NCBI GenBank assembly: GCA_963578605.1
Contig: CAUZEA010000082.1
Span: 1-26,328, forward strand
Reading direction: 5' to 3'
Source: JAKVCB01 sp963578605
Lineage (GTDB): Bacteria > Planctomycetota > Planctomycetia > Pirellulales > Lacipirellulaceae
DNA: 26,328 nucleotides
This document shows positions 15,351 through 23,879 of this stretch, one piece after another. Both the position numbers and the translations under genes were made by a program. Position 1 is the first letter of the stretch, and each line of letters opens with the position of its first letter. Under the pieces are notes generated by a model that saw only the letters and a program-made list of their open reading frames with translations, did no database searches and had not been told where the DNA came from.

Positions 15351-17624
15351 CTAACCGGCAGCATCAACGGGTGGGATGAGAGGGATATCAATCACACGCT
15401 GTAAACCGCCGTTGACAATTAAAGCACCCAGCGGGCAGGAATGAAACCTGGAACGAGGTGTGCAAAAAACAGCCATCAACACCAGCAACACAGTAGTTGG
15501 TTCTGTTACAGGGTTTGCTGAACCACTGCCGATAGCTTCAAAGTTTGTTTTCCAGAGGTCATAGTCAGCCTGTACTACAGTCGCTGCACCTGAACCGTTG
15601 CCGTTCAGGACTGAAGAAGCACCACCCAAATTGTCTTGCCACAGGGTGTAGTCGGCTGCGTCGACAACACCGTCGTAATTGTAGTCACCCTGAACAGCCG
15701 CCGGGCAGCTACCTACGCAAATAGCACCGCGCGTAAGTAGTTCTGATGTATCCCAAAACAGGCTCTCGTCGAGTGCGGGAAGATTCATCTCGGCAAAGCT
15801 TCCCGAGACCGTGCTGAAGTCTAGCATGTCAAAACTGTTGTCTAACTCTGGTAAGAAGCCCTCGGCAAGCGAGATTTCTAAGGTGCCGCCAAACAGTTCC
15901 AGGTTGTCGGTAAATAGAGATGGTCCACTTGTTGGGTCTGAAAGTTCGATTTCAAATGTCGAATTAGTGCCGAATGTCGTAGTCCCCCCTACGTTTACAA
16001 CACCGCCGCCGGTGATGTTGAGTGTGCCCTCACCATAGTTACCCACAGTCAGATCTTCCGAGTTATTCCACTCGGAACCCTCGTCGGTGACCGTTACTGT
16101 GCCCACGGAACCGGCCCATTTTCCGATGTAACCGTCCCTGTTAGAAACCACGCCACCCGCCTCGACGTGCAGTGCGCCGTTGCCAGATTTTCCCACATAC
16201 AGGGGGCCCAAGTTCTTCCACCGCGAATCAGCACCGGTGACCGTTGCCTCGCCTGTTGAGCCGGAACTGCTACCGATGGAACCGGAGCCACTGAAAACCG
16301 CGCCGCCTGCCTCGACGTGCAGTGTGCCGTTGGGGGCCCCGTATCCGTTGAGGTCTTCGATATCCGCCAGGTGCAAGTACTGCTCGCCGCCGAGTTCGTC
16401 AACGAACATCTGCATCAGGGCTGGATTCACGGTGATGTCCGCCTGACTCCAGCCCGACTCACCGTAGTGACCGAGTACCGTCCAGTCGGCGTTGATGTAG
16501 TGGAAGGCCTTGATCTGTTCATGGTCATCGATCCAGGCGAAGTACGGGCCAAACCACTCGTCCCAGTACACGGTGGCCATACCGGAATCATTGGTAATTG
16601 TGGAGTCACGGGCAGTGGACTCAGCAACCACCACCGGCTTGCCCGCCTCCAGCGCCATCGCAAGAAAGGCCTCAGTGCGGTCGTGCTTGACCCCACCACC
16701 GGAGAATTCGTTGAGGTGGAACACATCGATGCCGTACCAGTCGATTACGTCGTTGCCGGGGAACCAGAGGTAGTTGCCGTCCGCGTCGACGTCGGCGAAG
16801 TCACCGGGAGCCGCGGGCTCGTAGCACCACACGAATGCCACATTGTCGGCTCCCGAGTCGCGGAACATTTGCACGATCTTTCGGAAAGCGAGAGGATACA
16901 TCCCCGCCTCGTAGCCGTTCCAGTACCCGCTGAACTCGCCGCCGATCCGGAGGTATACGGGCTGGCCGTAGTCGATCACCATGTCGATATATTCCTGAAC
17001 GCGGTCGTCGTACTCGTCGGTGGTCGCAACCAAATCGTCAATCCCATATCCCTCCACGTAGTCGTCTCCGTACAGATGCTTCCCGCGCAGGGCCAAACTC
17101 AGGCTGGGAACGCGCCCCTGGAAGTTGCCGTTCGCCAGGTTCGTCGCCAGGGCATTTAGAGACCAATCCCACCCGCGGAGATCATCCTCCTCAAGGCCCA
17201 GCGCGATGAACGTCAACTCGGAGGCGGGCAACAGTGCGGTCGCGTTCAGGTCGCCCAACGCGGTCAGGAAGTTGTTGTTGCCCGCGTGCCATTGCCCGAT
17301 GCCGTGGAGGATCCGGCCCTCGGGTGGCTCCAAGTATGCCCTGAAGGTGGTGTTGAGGTCCGTGCCGCCCACCGCCAGGTTGGCCGAGTTGGTCCACTTC
17401 GAACCCGCGCCGATGACCGTCGCTACGCCCGTTGAGCCGGAATGGTAACCGATGAAACCCTGGGTATTAGAAACCACACCGCCATCTGTAACGTCCAGTA
17501 TGCCGTTGCCAGAGTCACCAACTCTCAAGCTGCCATCGATTTCCCACGGATCTGTAGCACCGGTTGGATCAACGTCACCAGTCGCAGTAACCTCCGCCGG
17601 CCCTTGACTACAGACAAGTAGCAA
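15351..17624 (-). CDS. Secreted T5SS/PEP-CTERM repeat protein with an embedded GH26-like domain and dockerin-like tail
   Basis: 757 residues in the open frame. Residues 30-90 and 430-550 are T5SS/PEP-CTERM-associated beta-helix repeats (GSLRVGDSGNGILDVTDGG, GTLHVEAGG, TLNITGGG). Residues ~92-425 are a glycoside-hydrolase family 26-like domain: VYLRIGGEFSGYWNGYE with candidate acid/base Glu230, NVAFVWCYEP, VIDWYGIDVFHL, and VVVAEST with candidate nucleophile Glu335. The His normally before the acid/base Glu is Gly. GDYNYDGVVDAADYTLW and a second half (VVQADYDLWKTNF) form the dockerin-like region near 670-720. The sorting motif reads VTEPTT rather than VPEPTT, and the frame runs ~25 residues past the usual end. 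The true start is probably the ATG at 17652 (MKHHQLRVAFATCL, a signal peptide), which is out of frame and hits a stop at 17608-17610. So a frameshift separates it from the body. Confidence 0.8.
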   Translation of the reverse strand: MLLVCSQGPAEVTATGDVDPTGATDPWEIDGSLRVGDSGNGILDVTDGGVVSNTQGFIGYHSGSTGVATVIGAGSKWTNSANLAVGGTDLNTTFRAYLEPPEGRILHGIGQWHAGNNNFLTALGDLNATALLPASELTFIALGLEEDDLRGWDWSLNALATNLANGNFQGRVPSLSLALRGKHLYGDDYVEGYGIDDLVATTDEYDDRVQEYIDMVIDYGQPVYLRIGGEFSGYWNGYEAGMYPLAFRKIVQMFRDSGADNVAFVWCYEPAAPGDFADVDADGNYLWFPGNDVIDWYGIDVFHLNEFSGGGVKHDRTEAFLAMALEAGKPVVVAESTARDSTITNDSGMATVYWDEWFGPYFAWIDDHEQIKAFHYINADWTVLGHYGESGWSQADITVNPALMQMFVDELGGEQYLHLADIEDLNGYGAPNGTLHVEAGGAVFSGSGSIGSSSGSTGEATVTGADSRWKNLGPLYVGKSGNGALHVEAGGVVSNRDGYIGKWAGSVGTVTVTDEGSEWNNSEDLTVGNYGEGTLNITGGGVVNVGGTTTFGTNSTFEIELSDPTSGPSLFTDNLELFGGTLEISLAEGFLPELDNSFDMLDFSTVSGSFAEMNLPALDESLFWDTSELLTRGAICVGSCPAAVQGDYNYDGVVDAADYTLWQDNLGGASSVLNGNGSGAATVVQADYDLWKTNFEAIGSGSANPVTEPTTVLLVLMAVFCTPRSRFHSCPLGALIVNGGLQRVIDIPLIPPVDAAG
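16347..17360 (-). repeat. 9-bp direct repeats bounding the GH26 insert
   Basis: GTTGAGGTC (plus strand) occurs at 16347-16355 and 17352-17360, encoding DLN on the minus strand both times, in the same frame. The spacing is 1005 bases, exactly 335 codons. Collapsing the two copies yields VGGTDLNGYGAPNGTLHVEA, a normal T5SS/PEP-CTERM repeat. The GH26 module is therefore delimited as a clean insertion. Confidence 0.65.
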
Positions 17625-17829
17625 AGGCCACCCGTAACTGGTGATGTTTCATGGCTCGCCTGGCGGATCGCTACGGGTCAAAGCAAGACGGTAAAGACAA
17701 GTCGTACAGCAGAACTCGACGGCTGCTGCTGCCCCTGAGTATATCAGGATATTTTTCGGCTTCAAAAAATGGGCTGCCTGACCAACTTCCACGGGCACTT
17801 CTGGTCTTTTCGCTGCGACCTTCTATGGG

Positions 17830-17945
17830 GCTGCGAGGTACTTAGAATGTTTCGAAAGAAGTTCGCAAGGAATCCCAACCACACACTACCCGTGCCGCAC
17901 TCCAAGCGGCACGGCGGTCAGGGCCAAGAGGGCCAACAGCAGGGT
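17830..17945 (-). repeat. PEP-CTERM-tail repeat, copy D (attached to the intact gene)
   Basis: GGGGCTGCGAGGTACTTAG, GTTCGCAAGGAATCCC and the hairpin GTGCCGC (17892-17898), 7-base loop, GCGGCAC (17906-17912). The hairpin encodes the very end of the tail (VPLGVRH) of the gene at 17886-19709. The remainder lies downstream of its stop codon. This is the only copy with its parent gene intact, and so shows where the repeat comes from. Confidence 0.7.
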
Positions 17946-19709
17946 GGTCGGTTCGGGGACAGGGTCTGCTGAACCACTCGCTGTAGACTGGCCGAAATTT
18001 GTTTTCCAGAACCCATAGTCCTGCAGGCCAACAAAGCCATCGCCGTTGCCGTCGGCCGGCAGACGAAAGCCGCTCTCGCCCAGCGAATCGCGCCAGATGG
18101 TGTAGTCGGCCGCGTCGACGGCGCCATTGCGGTTGTAGTCGCCGGACAGAGGGACCGAATTGGTGACCAGATAAACCGTGCCGTTGCGCTTTGACGAGAT
18201 GTACATCTCTCCGAACACGCCCTCGCCAAACCGCACATCGGTACGCGACTGATTCAATAGATCAAGAAAGTTGTCGAAAATCTGCGGGTCGGTGACAGGA
18301 CTATTGTCGTGGTCCAGCGCCAGCTGTAGCCGGTGAATCGTCGCTTGGGTCAGTTCTTTTGGTTCGTCGCGCGCTGGATCGTCAGGATCGAGCTGAATGA
18401 CTGCCGCGAGCATTTCCTTGAAGTCGACGTGATAGACGTTGCCGTCGTGGCCGCCGAAGTCGCTTAAAATCAATTGATTGTGCAAATTGGGATCGGTGCC
18501 GTTGCGGATCACATGCCCGCTGGCAATCGCGTTACCGGTCCTGGCCTGACTCACGACCGCCGGGCCATGGTCATATTGCGCAGCCGGAAAGATGTAGCCC
18601 AGTTCCGCCTCGTCGACCGGCAGATCGTCGACGCCAGTGATGTAGCCGGAATCGAAATGCCACTCCGGGATCTGCAAATGAACGAACGTGCCTTCGCGCT
18701 CCGTCCACCCGAAGTTGCCGCCGGGAACGACCAGGTTGATCTCTTCGATATTGTTGCGCCCGATATCGCCGACCAGGATGTGTACGTTGCCTTCATCATC
18801 GCGGTTGAACGAGTAGGTGTGCGGATTGCGGAACCCGTAGGCGTAGATCTCCTTCAACACGTTCGGGTCTTCGCTGTCGGCAAACGGATTCGATGCGGGA
18901 ATCGTGTACCGATTGTCGCCGACCGGAAGTGGATCGATCCGAAACATCACGCCCATGCTATTGTCCAGATGCAGCGGGTCGTCGGCAGGCGAATCCTTCG
19001 AGTTGGCGTCGCCATGCGTCAGATAGAGCAGACCGTAGTCCTCATCGCCGGGCCGGGCGTACGGATTGAACTTCGCCTGCTTGATCGGATGGTCGAACAC
19101 CGGCATCGTGACGCGAAACAACTCGCGGTAGGAGGCGGGATCGACCTCGCCCGTGGAGTGATCGAAAGTCCATTCGACCAGCACGCCGTCGCTGGTGACG
19201 GTGGAACCGACGGAGCTGTTGCCCAGATAAAAGTGCCCATCGGGGCTGTCGGGCCGCGTTTCGAGCAGCGACGTGTAGAGCTTACCGTAGCCGGGCGCGG
19301 TCTCATTATTGAAGTTGGGATGAAAGGCGACCGACTGGAGTCCTTGCTGTCCATTGTGGCCGAAGATGGTCCGGCCCGTGGCGGTTTGCACGGCACTACC
19401 CACGTTGAACCACGGCGAGGCCGTTGCCGTGCCGTGTGGCCCACCGTCGACCGTGTAGATGATGGTCTCCTGGGTTGTCACATACAGCCGACTGTCGCCG
19501 GGCCGCGTAATCATCGAGATGATGTCGTTCGTGTTGCCCGGTAGCGTAACGTACGGCCGCAGTTCAAGGTCGAATTCCGACAGCATGATGTTGTCGTTGA
19601 GCAGATCCTGTCCGAACACCGAGCGCGGCACACCAACCGAGCCGACCCACAATGAACACGCGAGGATTAGAGTACCGTACCTGTGAACACCGCCCATCAT
19701 GCGTCCCAT
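17886..19709 (-). CDS. PEP-CTERM protein with PQQ-dependent sugar dehydrogenase-like propeller
   Basis: 607 residues. The signal peptide is in the first ~33 residues (YGTLILACSLWVGSVG, then VFGQ). Residues ~45-515 form a glucose/sorbosone dehydrogenase-type six-bladed propeller: ISMITRPGDSRLYVTTQ, QGLQSVAFHPNFNNE, GVMFRIDPLPVGDNRY, EIYAYGFRNPHTYSFNRD, and VGDIGRNNIEEINLVVPGGN with FGW. The family oxidises sugars with PQQ, but many secreted planctomycetal members are untested. Residues 523-574 are a dockerin-like pair (GDYNRNGAVDAADYTIW, DGNGDGFVGLQDYGFW). VPEPTTLLLALLAL and a short basic end give the PEP-CTERM sorting signal. The gene looks complete. ATGs at codons 4 and 5 are alternative starts. 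Confidence 0.88.
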   Translation of the reverse strand: MGRMMGGVHRYGTLILACSLWVGSVGVPRSVFGQDLLNDNIMLSEFDLELRPYVTLPGNTNDIISMITRPGDSRLYVTTQETIIYTVDGGPHGTATASPWFNVGSAVQTATGRTIFGHNGQQGLQSVAFHPNFNNETAPGYGKLYTSLLETRPDSPDGHFYLGNSSVGSTVTSDGVLVEWTFDHSTGEVDPASYRELFRVTMPVFDHPIKQAKFNPYARPGDEDYGLLYLTHGDANSKDSPADDPLHLDNSMGVMFRIDPLPVGDNRYTIPASNPFADSEDPNVLKEIYAYGFRNPHTYSFNRDDEGNVHILVGDIGRNNIEEINLVVPGGNFGWTEREGTFVHLQIPEWHFDSGYITGVDDLPVDEAELGYIFPAAQYDHGPAVVSQARTGNAIASGHVIRNGTDPNLHNQLILSDFGGHDGNVYHVDFKEMLAAVIQLDPDDPARDEPKELTQATIHRLQLALDHDNSPVTDPQIFDNFLDLLNQSRTDVRFGEGVFGEMYISSKRNGTVYLVTNSVPLSGDYNRNGAVDAADYTIWRDSLGESGFRLPADGNGDGFVGLQDYGFWKTNFGQSTASGSADPVPEPTTLLLALLALTAVPLGVRHG

Positions 19710-19844
19710 CTACCAAGGATTGGCACCGCCCATCAAGAATCGGCCCGCCCCGGCTACTAATCATGATACCAACACTCAGGCCAAATTTGGAGAAAAAACT
19801 CCTGACGCGGGATGAATCGGCACCGGCACAATTCGTAGTTGACA

Positions 19845-20107
19845 ACCTCCCGGTTTTTGTGCCAAGCGTGTTCGTGATTTGAACAGGTACGCCGAGGTGA
19901 TCGGCCCATGCTTTTTGCAGGTGTTTGGCTTGATCACTATCAAACGGAACAACGACAGGCGGTCGCGGTGGAACAGTAGACGGAAACGGAGAAACGGCAG
20001 GTGATGGATCCCGCGTCTGGTCAGCATTCGGTGTCGATTGTTCAGTGCGAGTGCACGCGGAAACTCACAACAATACCAGCGATACCCACAAACACGGTAA
20101 GCGGTTT
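19845..20107 (-). pseudogene. Remnant of a Ser/Thr kinase-SUMF1 fusion (membrane segment and linker)
   Basis: On the minus strand, KPLTVFVGIAGIVVSF (a membrane segment, 20060-20107) is followed, after one frame change, by QSTPNADQTRDPS and a proline-rich linker. It then reads PFDSDQAKHLQKAWADHLGV and PVQITNTLG. The last piece is the characteristic lead-in to the SUMF1/FGE domain in planctomycetal kinase-SUMF1 proteins (PFDADQAKxHQEAWAxHLGVPVEITNSIGMKF). Both the kinase domain and the FGE domain are gone. Around it, 19710-19844 and 20108-20324 show nothing recognisable. Confidence 0.6.
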
Positions 20108-20324
20108 ATTGTTTCCCCCCTTTGCAAACGCGGTTTACATTGACCATATCCACCGGGTTATATCGTACCGTGCGGGGTATACGTCCTCCACATGGACAAT
20201 ATGACAACCGTTTAAAAACGACCCGCCCCTACATCGCTGCGGCAACCGATGCCGTAGTAGACGGACCGCAATGTACTTGCCGCACTTAGCCTGATCTACC
20301 GAGCCAGAGACCACTACCTGCACA

Positions 20325-20460
20325 GGCCCTCAGCCACATCATCAGCCACGCCGCACTCGATGCGGCGCGGCCGGTCATGGCCAAGAGGGCCAGGAGTAGG
20401 GTGGTGGGTTCCGGTACGGCTGGAAACTCGTAAGACGACGTGATCGAATATCCGACGATA
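20325..20460 (-). pseudogene. Orphan PEP-CTERM tail, repeat copy E
   Basis: The minus strand reads FPAVPEPTTLLLALLAMTG and then RAASSAAWLMM, with no gene body upstream: the frame joins directly to the disrupted end of the GH32-like gene. The hairpin core survives as ACGCCGC (20348-20354), 7-base loop, GCGGCGC (20362-20368). One pair is co-changed relative to copies A and D, even though one inserted base has shifted the reading frame across it. The upstream blocks (GGTACCT, AGTGCG) are not present. Confidence 0.65.
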
Positions 20461-20487
20461 GGCTTGGTGTTTACAATGCCGGGAAAC

Positions 20488-22079
20488 TCACCGCTTTTGG
20501 TCAACCAGATTGCCAGGTGACCTTACCCCCGTGAAGCGGAGGCTGACATCTTTGTCTGTCAGTTTTGCCACGTCCCCTTGCTCCCAATTTACTTCTTTCT
20601 GGGGATGATCTCCCTGAATGGGCGCGGAGCGTGCCAATACCTCGGCATCTTTTGCCAGCACCTCGACGACCAGCTCACCCTGGGGTGCGTCGATATTCAC
20701 CAGTAGTTTGTCGTCCGGCACTTTGAATCGCTTGGTAAGCACGGCGCCGTTGTCCGGCCCACCGAGCTTCAAATACATCCCGGCATCGAGGGAGACGAAC
20801 CCGTCGCGCCGCAGCACAGCCAGGCAGATGGCCGCGTTGTCGGGTTCGATTTTGGGCTGATCGGATTTGGGCAATGAGCCAGCGCTGCGGGTCTTCGTGC
20901 CGGTGTAGTAAAACCAGAGTTCGTCGTCCCGTACCACGGCCGATGCCGGCCCGATGATCTGGGTCAAGTCGTAGGCACCGGCTCCCATCGGCGATGGCTA
21001 AACGCCTGGCGGTCACCTTGGCGCGTCCAGTGCTTCAAGTCTCGGCTGCTCACGAGCTCCACGACGTCGAACCCGTCGGTGTTATTGAGAGCTGGCACCC
21101 GCCCAACGGCGTGGTACATGGCCGGCATTCCCAGATAGTGCGACTCGTAGCGGAAGGGGCTCATGTGATAAACGTCGACGTTGTACGCCTCCGGTTGGTC
21201 GGCAATGAGGGGCTGGAATTCGGGATTCGACAGCCGAGCTTGGATCCGTTTCGCGCCCAGCTTTTGGTCCAGATCATCTGCCTCAAAGATCAGCTCCGGC
21301 TCGGTCCAGGTCTCGAAGTCCTGGCTGGTGAAGAGCCAGATTGACCGTCCGTGCTTGCCGCCGCGCTTCAGGTATTGCAAGAACAGATGTTCCGTTGCGT
21401 CGAAAGTCAGGTTCCATTCGTCACCGCCGTAAATGCCCGGGTGGCTGATCTCGTTCCAGTGGATGCCGTCGGGCGAGACCGCATATCCACCCTTACCAAC
21501 TCTGAAAACGTTCGGCGTGAGTGTCTTATAACGGCGGTCGGGATCAGTCTCGTCACGGACCACGCAATCTGCCCGGTGGCGTTTGCCGCCCATCTCCACG
21601 CAGACAAAGTTGTTGTCGGACGAGCCGCGATACTCGATGACGCCAACAGGAGCCTTGGTCCAGTGCAGCCCGTCCTGACTCTCGTAGTAGCCGCTGAAAA
21701 GATAGCCCGCGGCGTGCAGTTCATTCGGTTCGGCAGCGCAGTCCCAAAGTTGCCAGACTTTCTTTTCCGGATGCCAGATAGGCGTCATGCAGATTTGAAC
21801 TGCGTGGATCCCAATGCTTACGTCAGGCCTGATCACCGCGCCCTTCTTGGCCGGTTGGTGCATGGTCCGCTCGAGCTGGACAATCTGAGCGATGCCCTCA
21901 TCGTCCAGGAACAGCTGCCGCTGCCCCAAAGGTACGGTGATTGTCGTATCATCGTCAGGGGCAGGGATGAGCTGGAGTTTAGTATCAAAATCTTGCGCGG
22001 AAGCAGCGTCGGACAGCCACGGAGACACCAGCATCGCGACGCAAAACAATCCAAATATTGCGGTTTCGAATCGAAACAT
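20488..22079 (-). pseudogene. Secreted GH32-like five-bladed propeller protein, frameshifted and 3'-truncated
   Basis: The start is ATG at 22079 with GGAGGA 4 bases upstream, giving a clear signal peptide (FRFETAIFGLFCVAMLVSPW...ASAQDF). The longer frame upstream is not used. The body has QRQLFLDDEGIAQIVQLERT, MHQPAKKGAVIRPD, GYYESQDGLHWTKAPVG and SRDLKHWTRQGDRQAF, the GH32/GH43-like propeller content common in planctomycetes. Near 20989-21003 the frame changes; MGAGAYDLTQIIGP and DELWFYYTGTKTR continue in another frame. After DVSLRFT the sequence runs into an IS-end-like 18-mer (20518-20535) and stops, so the true C-terminus is lost. One frameshift could be a sequencing error; the truncation is not. 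Confidence 0.75.
20518..20535. mobile_element. IS-end-like 18-nt scar
   Basis: TGACCTTACCCCCGTGAA is identical to 26202-26219, which lies 60 bases upstream of an IS3-type transposase start. It begins with TGA, as many IS3-family ends do. Here it sits exactly where the GH32-like gene stops matching its family and the orphan PEP-CTERM tail begins. No transposase is near. Confidence 0.5.
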
Positions 22080-22195
22080 TGTTCCTCCAATTGACAATTT
22101 TGGTAACCGAACTCGTGAGAGTTTGGACGGGAACGGCTCCATCTCCAAAGTCTTACGACTTCGGCTACATCCCGAATTTTCGAAACCGCTGCCTA

Positions 22196-23517
22196 TTATA
22201 CATCGTGGACCGTCGGTTTGTGCGCCAGGATCTGCGCATACAGCCGCAGGACACTGCCGCCAAAATGTCCCTAATCTGTTGATCCGAATATCCTTCCATG
22301 ACCAATGGCAGAGTGACATTGTAGGGCCAGGCACATGGTTTGAGCGCATGGGGTTGAGTCGAAGATTCCCAGGTTTCACGGAAGGTCATGTTAATTTCTC
22401 CCCAGCCGCCCGGATAGCGTGGTGCCTGCTCAAAAGGAAGCAGGTTTTTCGGCTTGACGACCCGGAGCACTTCGGGCGGCAGTCCGGCCCATGCCAAGCC
22501 GCGGTCGCTGCTGACCCCCACACGCTCCGCTCCAATCAATCTGACGGCATGACGGATGTGAGCCATTCCCCCGGCAATGGTGTAGCCCCCCACGCCCCCA
22601 ACCAGCGTGGAAACCGTGGTGATGGCGACCACGCCGCCGGTGTCGGCGATGGCCTTCAATCCATCGTCGCTCATATTGCGATTCGGGGCATAGCCATGGT
22701 GCACGGCTCGGCAGCAGGTGTGGCTACACAGCACCGGCTGATCGGAAGCGTCGCTGATGTCCAATTCGTTGTTGTGGGCCGTGTCCACGACCATGCCTAG
22801 TTGGTTCATCCGCTTCACCACGGCTCGACCGACGTCGTCCATGCGGCACCCTGGCATCGCCTGGCGAACACCCAGTAGATACATCAGGTCCACGGACTTC
22901 ACGGGTGATTCGGCCCCGGTCAACGGCGCATGGTCGCACCAGATGGCACCGAAACGGCCTTCTTGCTTCAGCTTGGCGGCCTGCTCAGGGCGAGTCACCT
23001 TTTCCATGTAGTCGAGATTTTCCAACAGATAAGTGTGCCAGTCCAAATTCGATCCCGGCGCGGTCCAGGGCTCAGCGCCCATCGTGCTTAGCGTGCGTCC
23101 ACTCGCCTGTAAAATTGCCTGATGGTCGCGTTACATTAGCTGATTGCTGACCAGTTCAAAGGGACGAAACTCGTCGGTCTTGTTCGAAATTTGATCCATC
23201 TGCTTCCCGTTGATGGACCCATTCCCGTCAGCGCGTAAGCGAGCCAGTTCGGCAATGGCGAACTTATCGAGCTCAGGCGAGAACAACCCGCCGCTATTGA
23301 GACTGCCCCCCATCGGATCGCAGACGATCGATTCGGCGTGCAGCGAAAGTGCCCGATCGATATGCTTGCGTGACGGTTTCAGCTCCGCCAGCGCCAATTC
23401 GCGGCAACGCCGAAGGTAGTGTTTGATGCGCTCCGTGCCGGCCTGTTGTTCTGGATTCCTGAGTCCAGCTACAACGTTTGACATGTCGTCGTTAGCGGCC
23501 ACAGTCGCGCTGCCCAA
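22196..23517 (-). pseudogene. M19 dipeptidase-like gene with internal stop and frameshift
   Basis: Two same-frame pieces (23517-23131 and 23082-22165) form one ~440-residue membrane-dipeptidase (renal dipeptidase, M19) protein. They are interrupted by a TAA at 23131-23133 between VSNQLM and RDHQAIL. Metal-site regions are visible: SLHAESIVCDP, RFGAIWCDHA, VVDTAHNN, VLCSHTCCRAVHHG and GVSSDRGLAW. Near 22260 one G is missing; restoring it gives GGSVLRLYAQILAHKPTVHDV (written in pieces: GGSVLRLYAQ, ILAHKPTVHDV) and a stop at 22196. The start is lost: GSATVAANDD is the end of a Tat-like signal whose beginning has been replaced by the HAF-repeat gene. Probably inactive. Confidence 0.75.
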
Positions 23518-23537
23518 CCGCGCTGCGGCCGAGGCGC

Positions 23538-23837
23538 CGCTGTCGCGCCCGGTTTGTTGAGTGTGGTCCAGGTGGAGCCGTTGTAGAGGGTGCCGTGAGT
23601 GCCGCTACTATCCGTGTACTGCCCAACCATGTTGGCGCCGTCGATACCATATAAGGTGGTACTTGTCGCGCCCGAATGATCGAGTGTGGTCCAGGTGTAG
23701 TCCGCATGGGACGCAGTCGCGCCGAGCACGGTGAAAAGAAACAAAGTTACCGCAGTTATCGAGCGTATGAGCTTCCCCTGAAAGATACTGACATGAAGAG
23801 ACTGGCCACCACCCAGTCTAACGGGAATCGGGGGCAT
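23538..23837 (-). pseudogene. N-terminal part of a HAF-repeat secreted protein
   Basis: A signal peptide (LIRSITAVTLFLFTVLGATA) is followed by repeats of the extracellular HAF type: YTWTTLDHSGATSTTLYGID, GANMVGQYTDSSG and TLYNGSTWTTLNKPGAT. In planctomycetes such proteins normally continue for several repeats and end in a PEP-CTERM tail. Here the match ends near 23540 and the reading frame runs out of frame into the dipeptidase relic. The start codon is uncertain: the first ATG (23837) precedes the signal peptide by about 24 residues. Confidence 0.65.
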
Positions 23838-23879
23838 TTTAAGGAATTTGCGGGGCGATTTTTACCCCTGAATTCTCTT

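Noticed and set aside
16317..17159. 280-codon plus-strand frame antisense to the GH26 domain
   Set aside because: Shadow frame with low-complexity content and no recognisable motif.
18474..19544. 356-codon plus-strand frame antisense to the sugar-dehydrogenase-like gene
   Set aside because: It is a shadow of a high-GC gene; it lacks any family motif, while the minus strand has clear domains.
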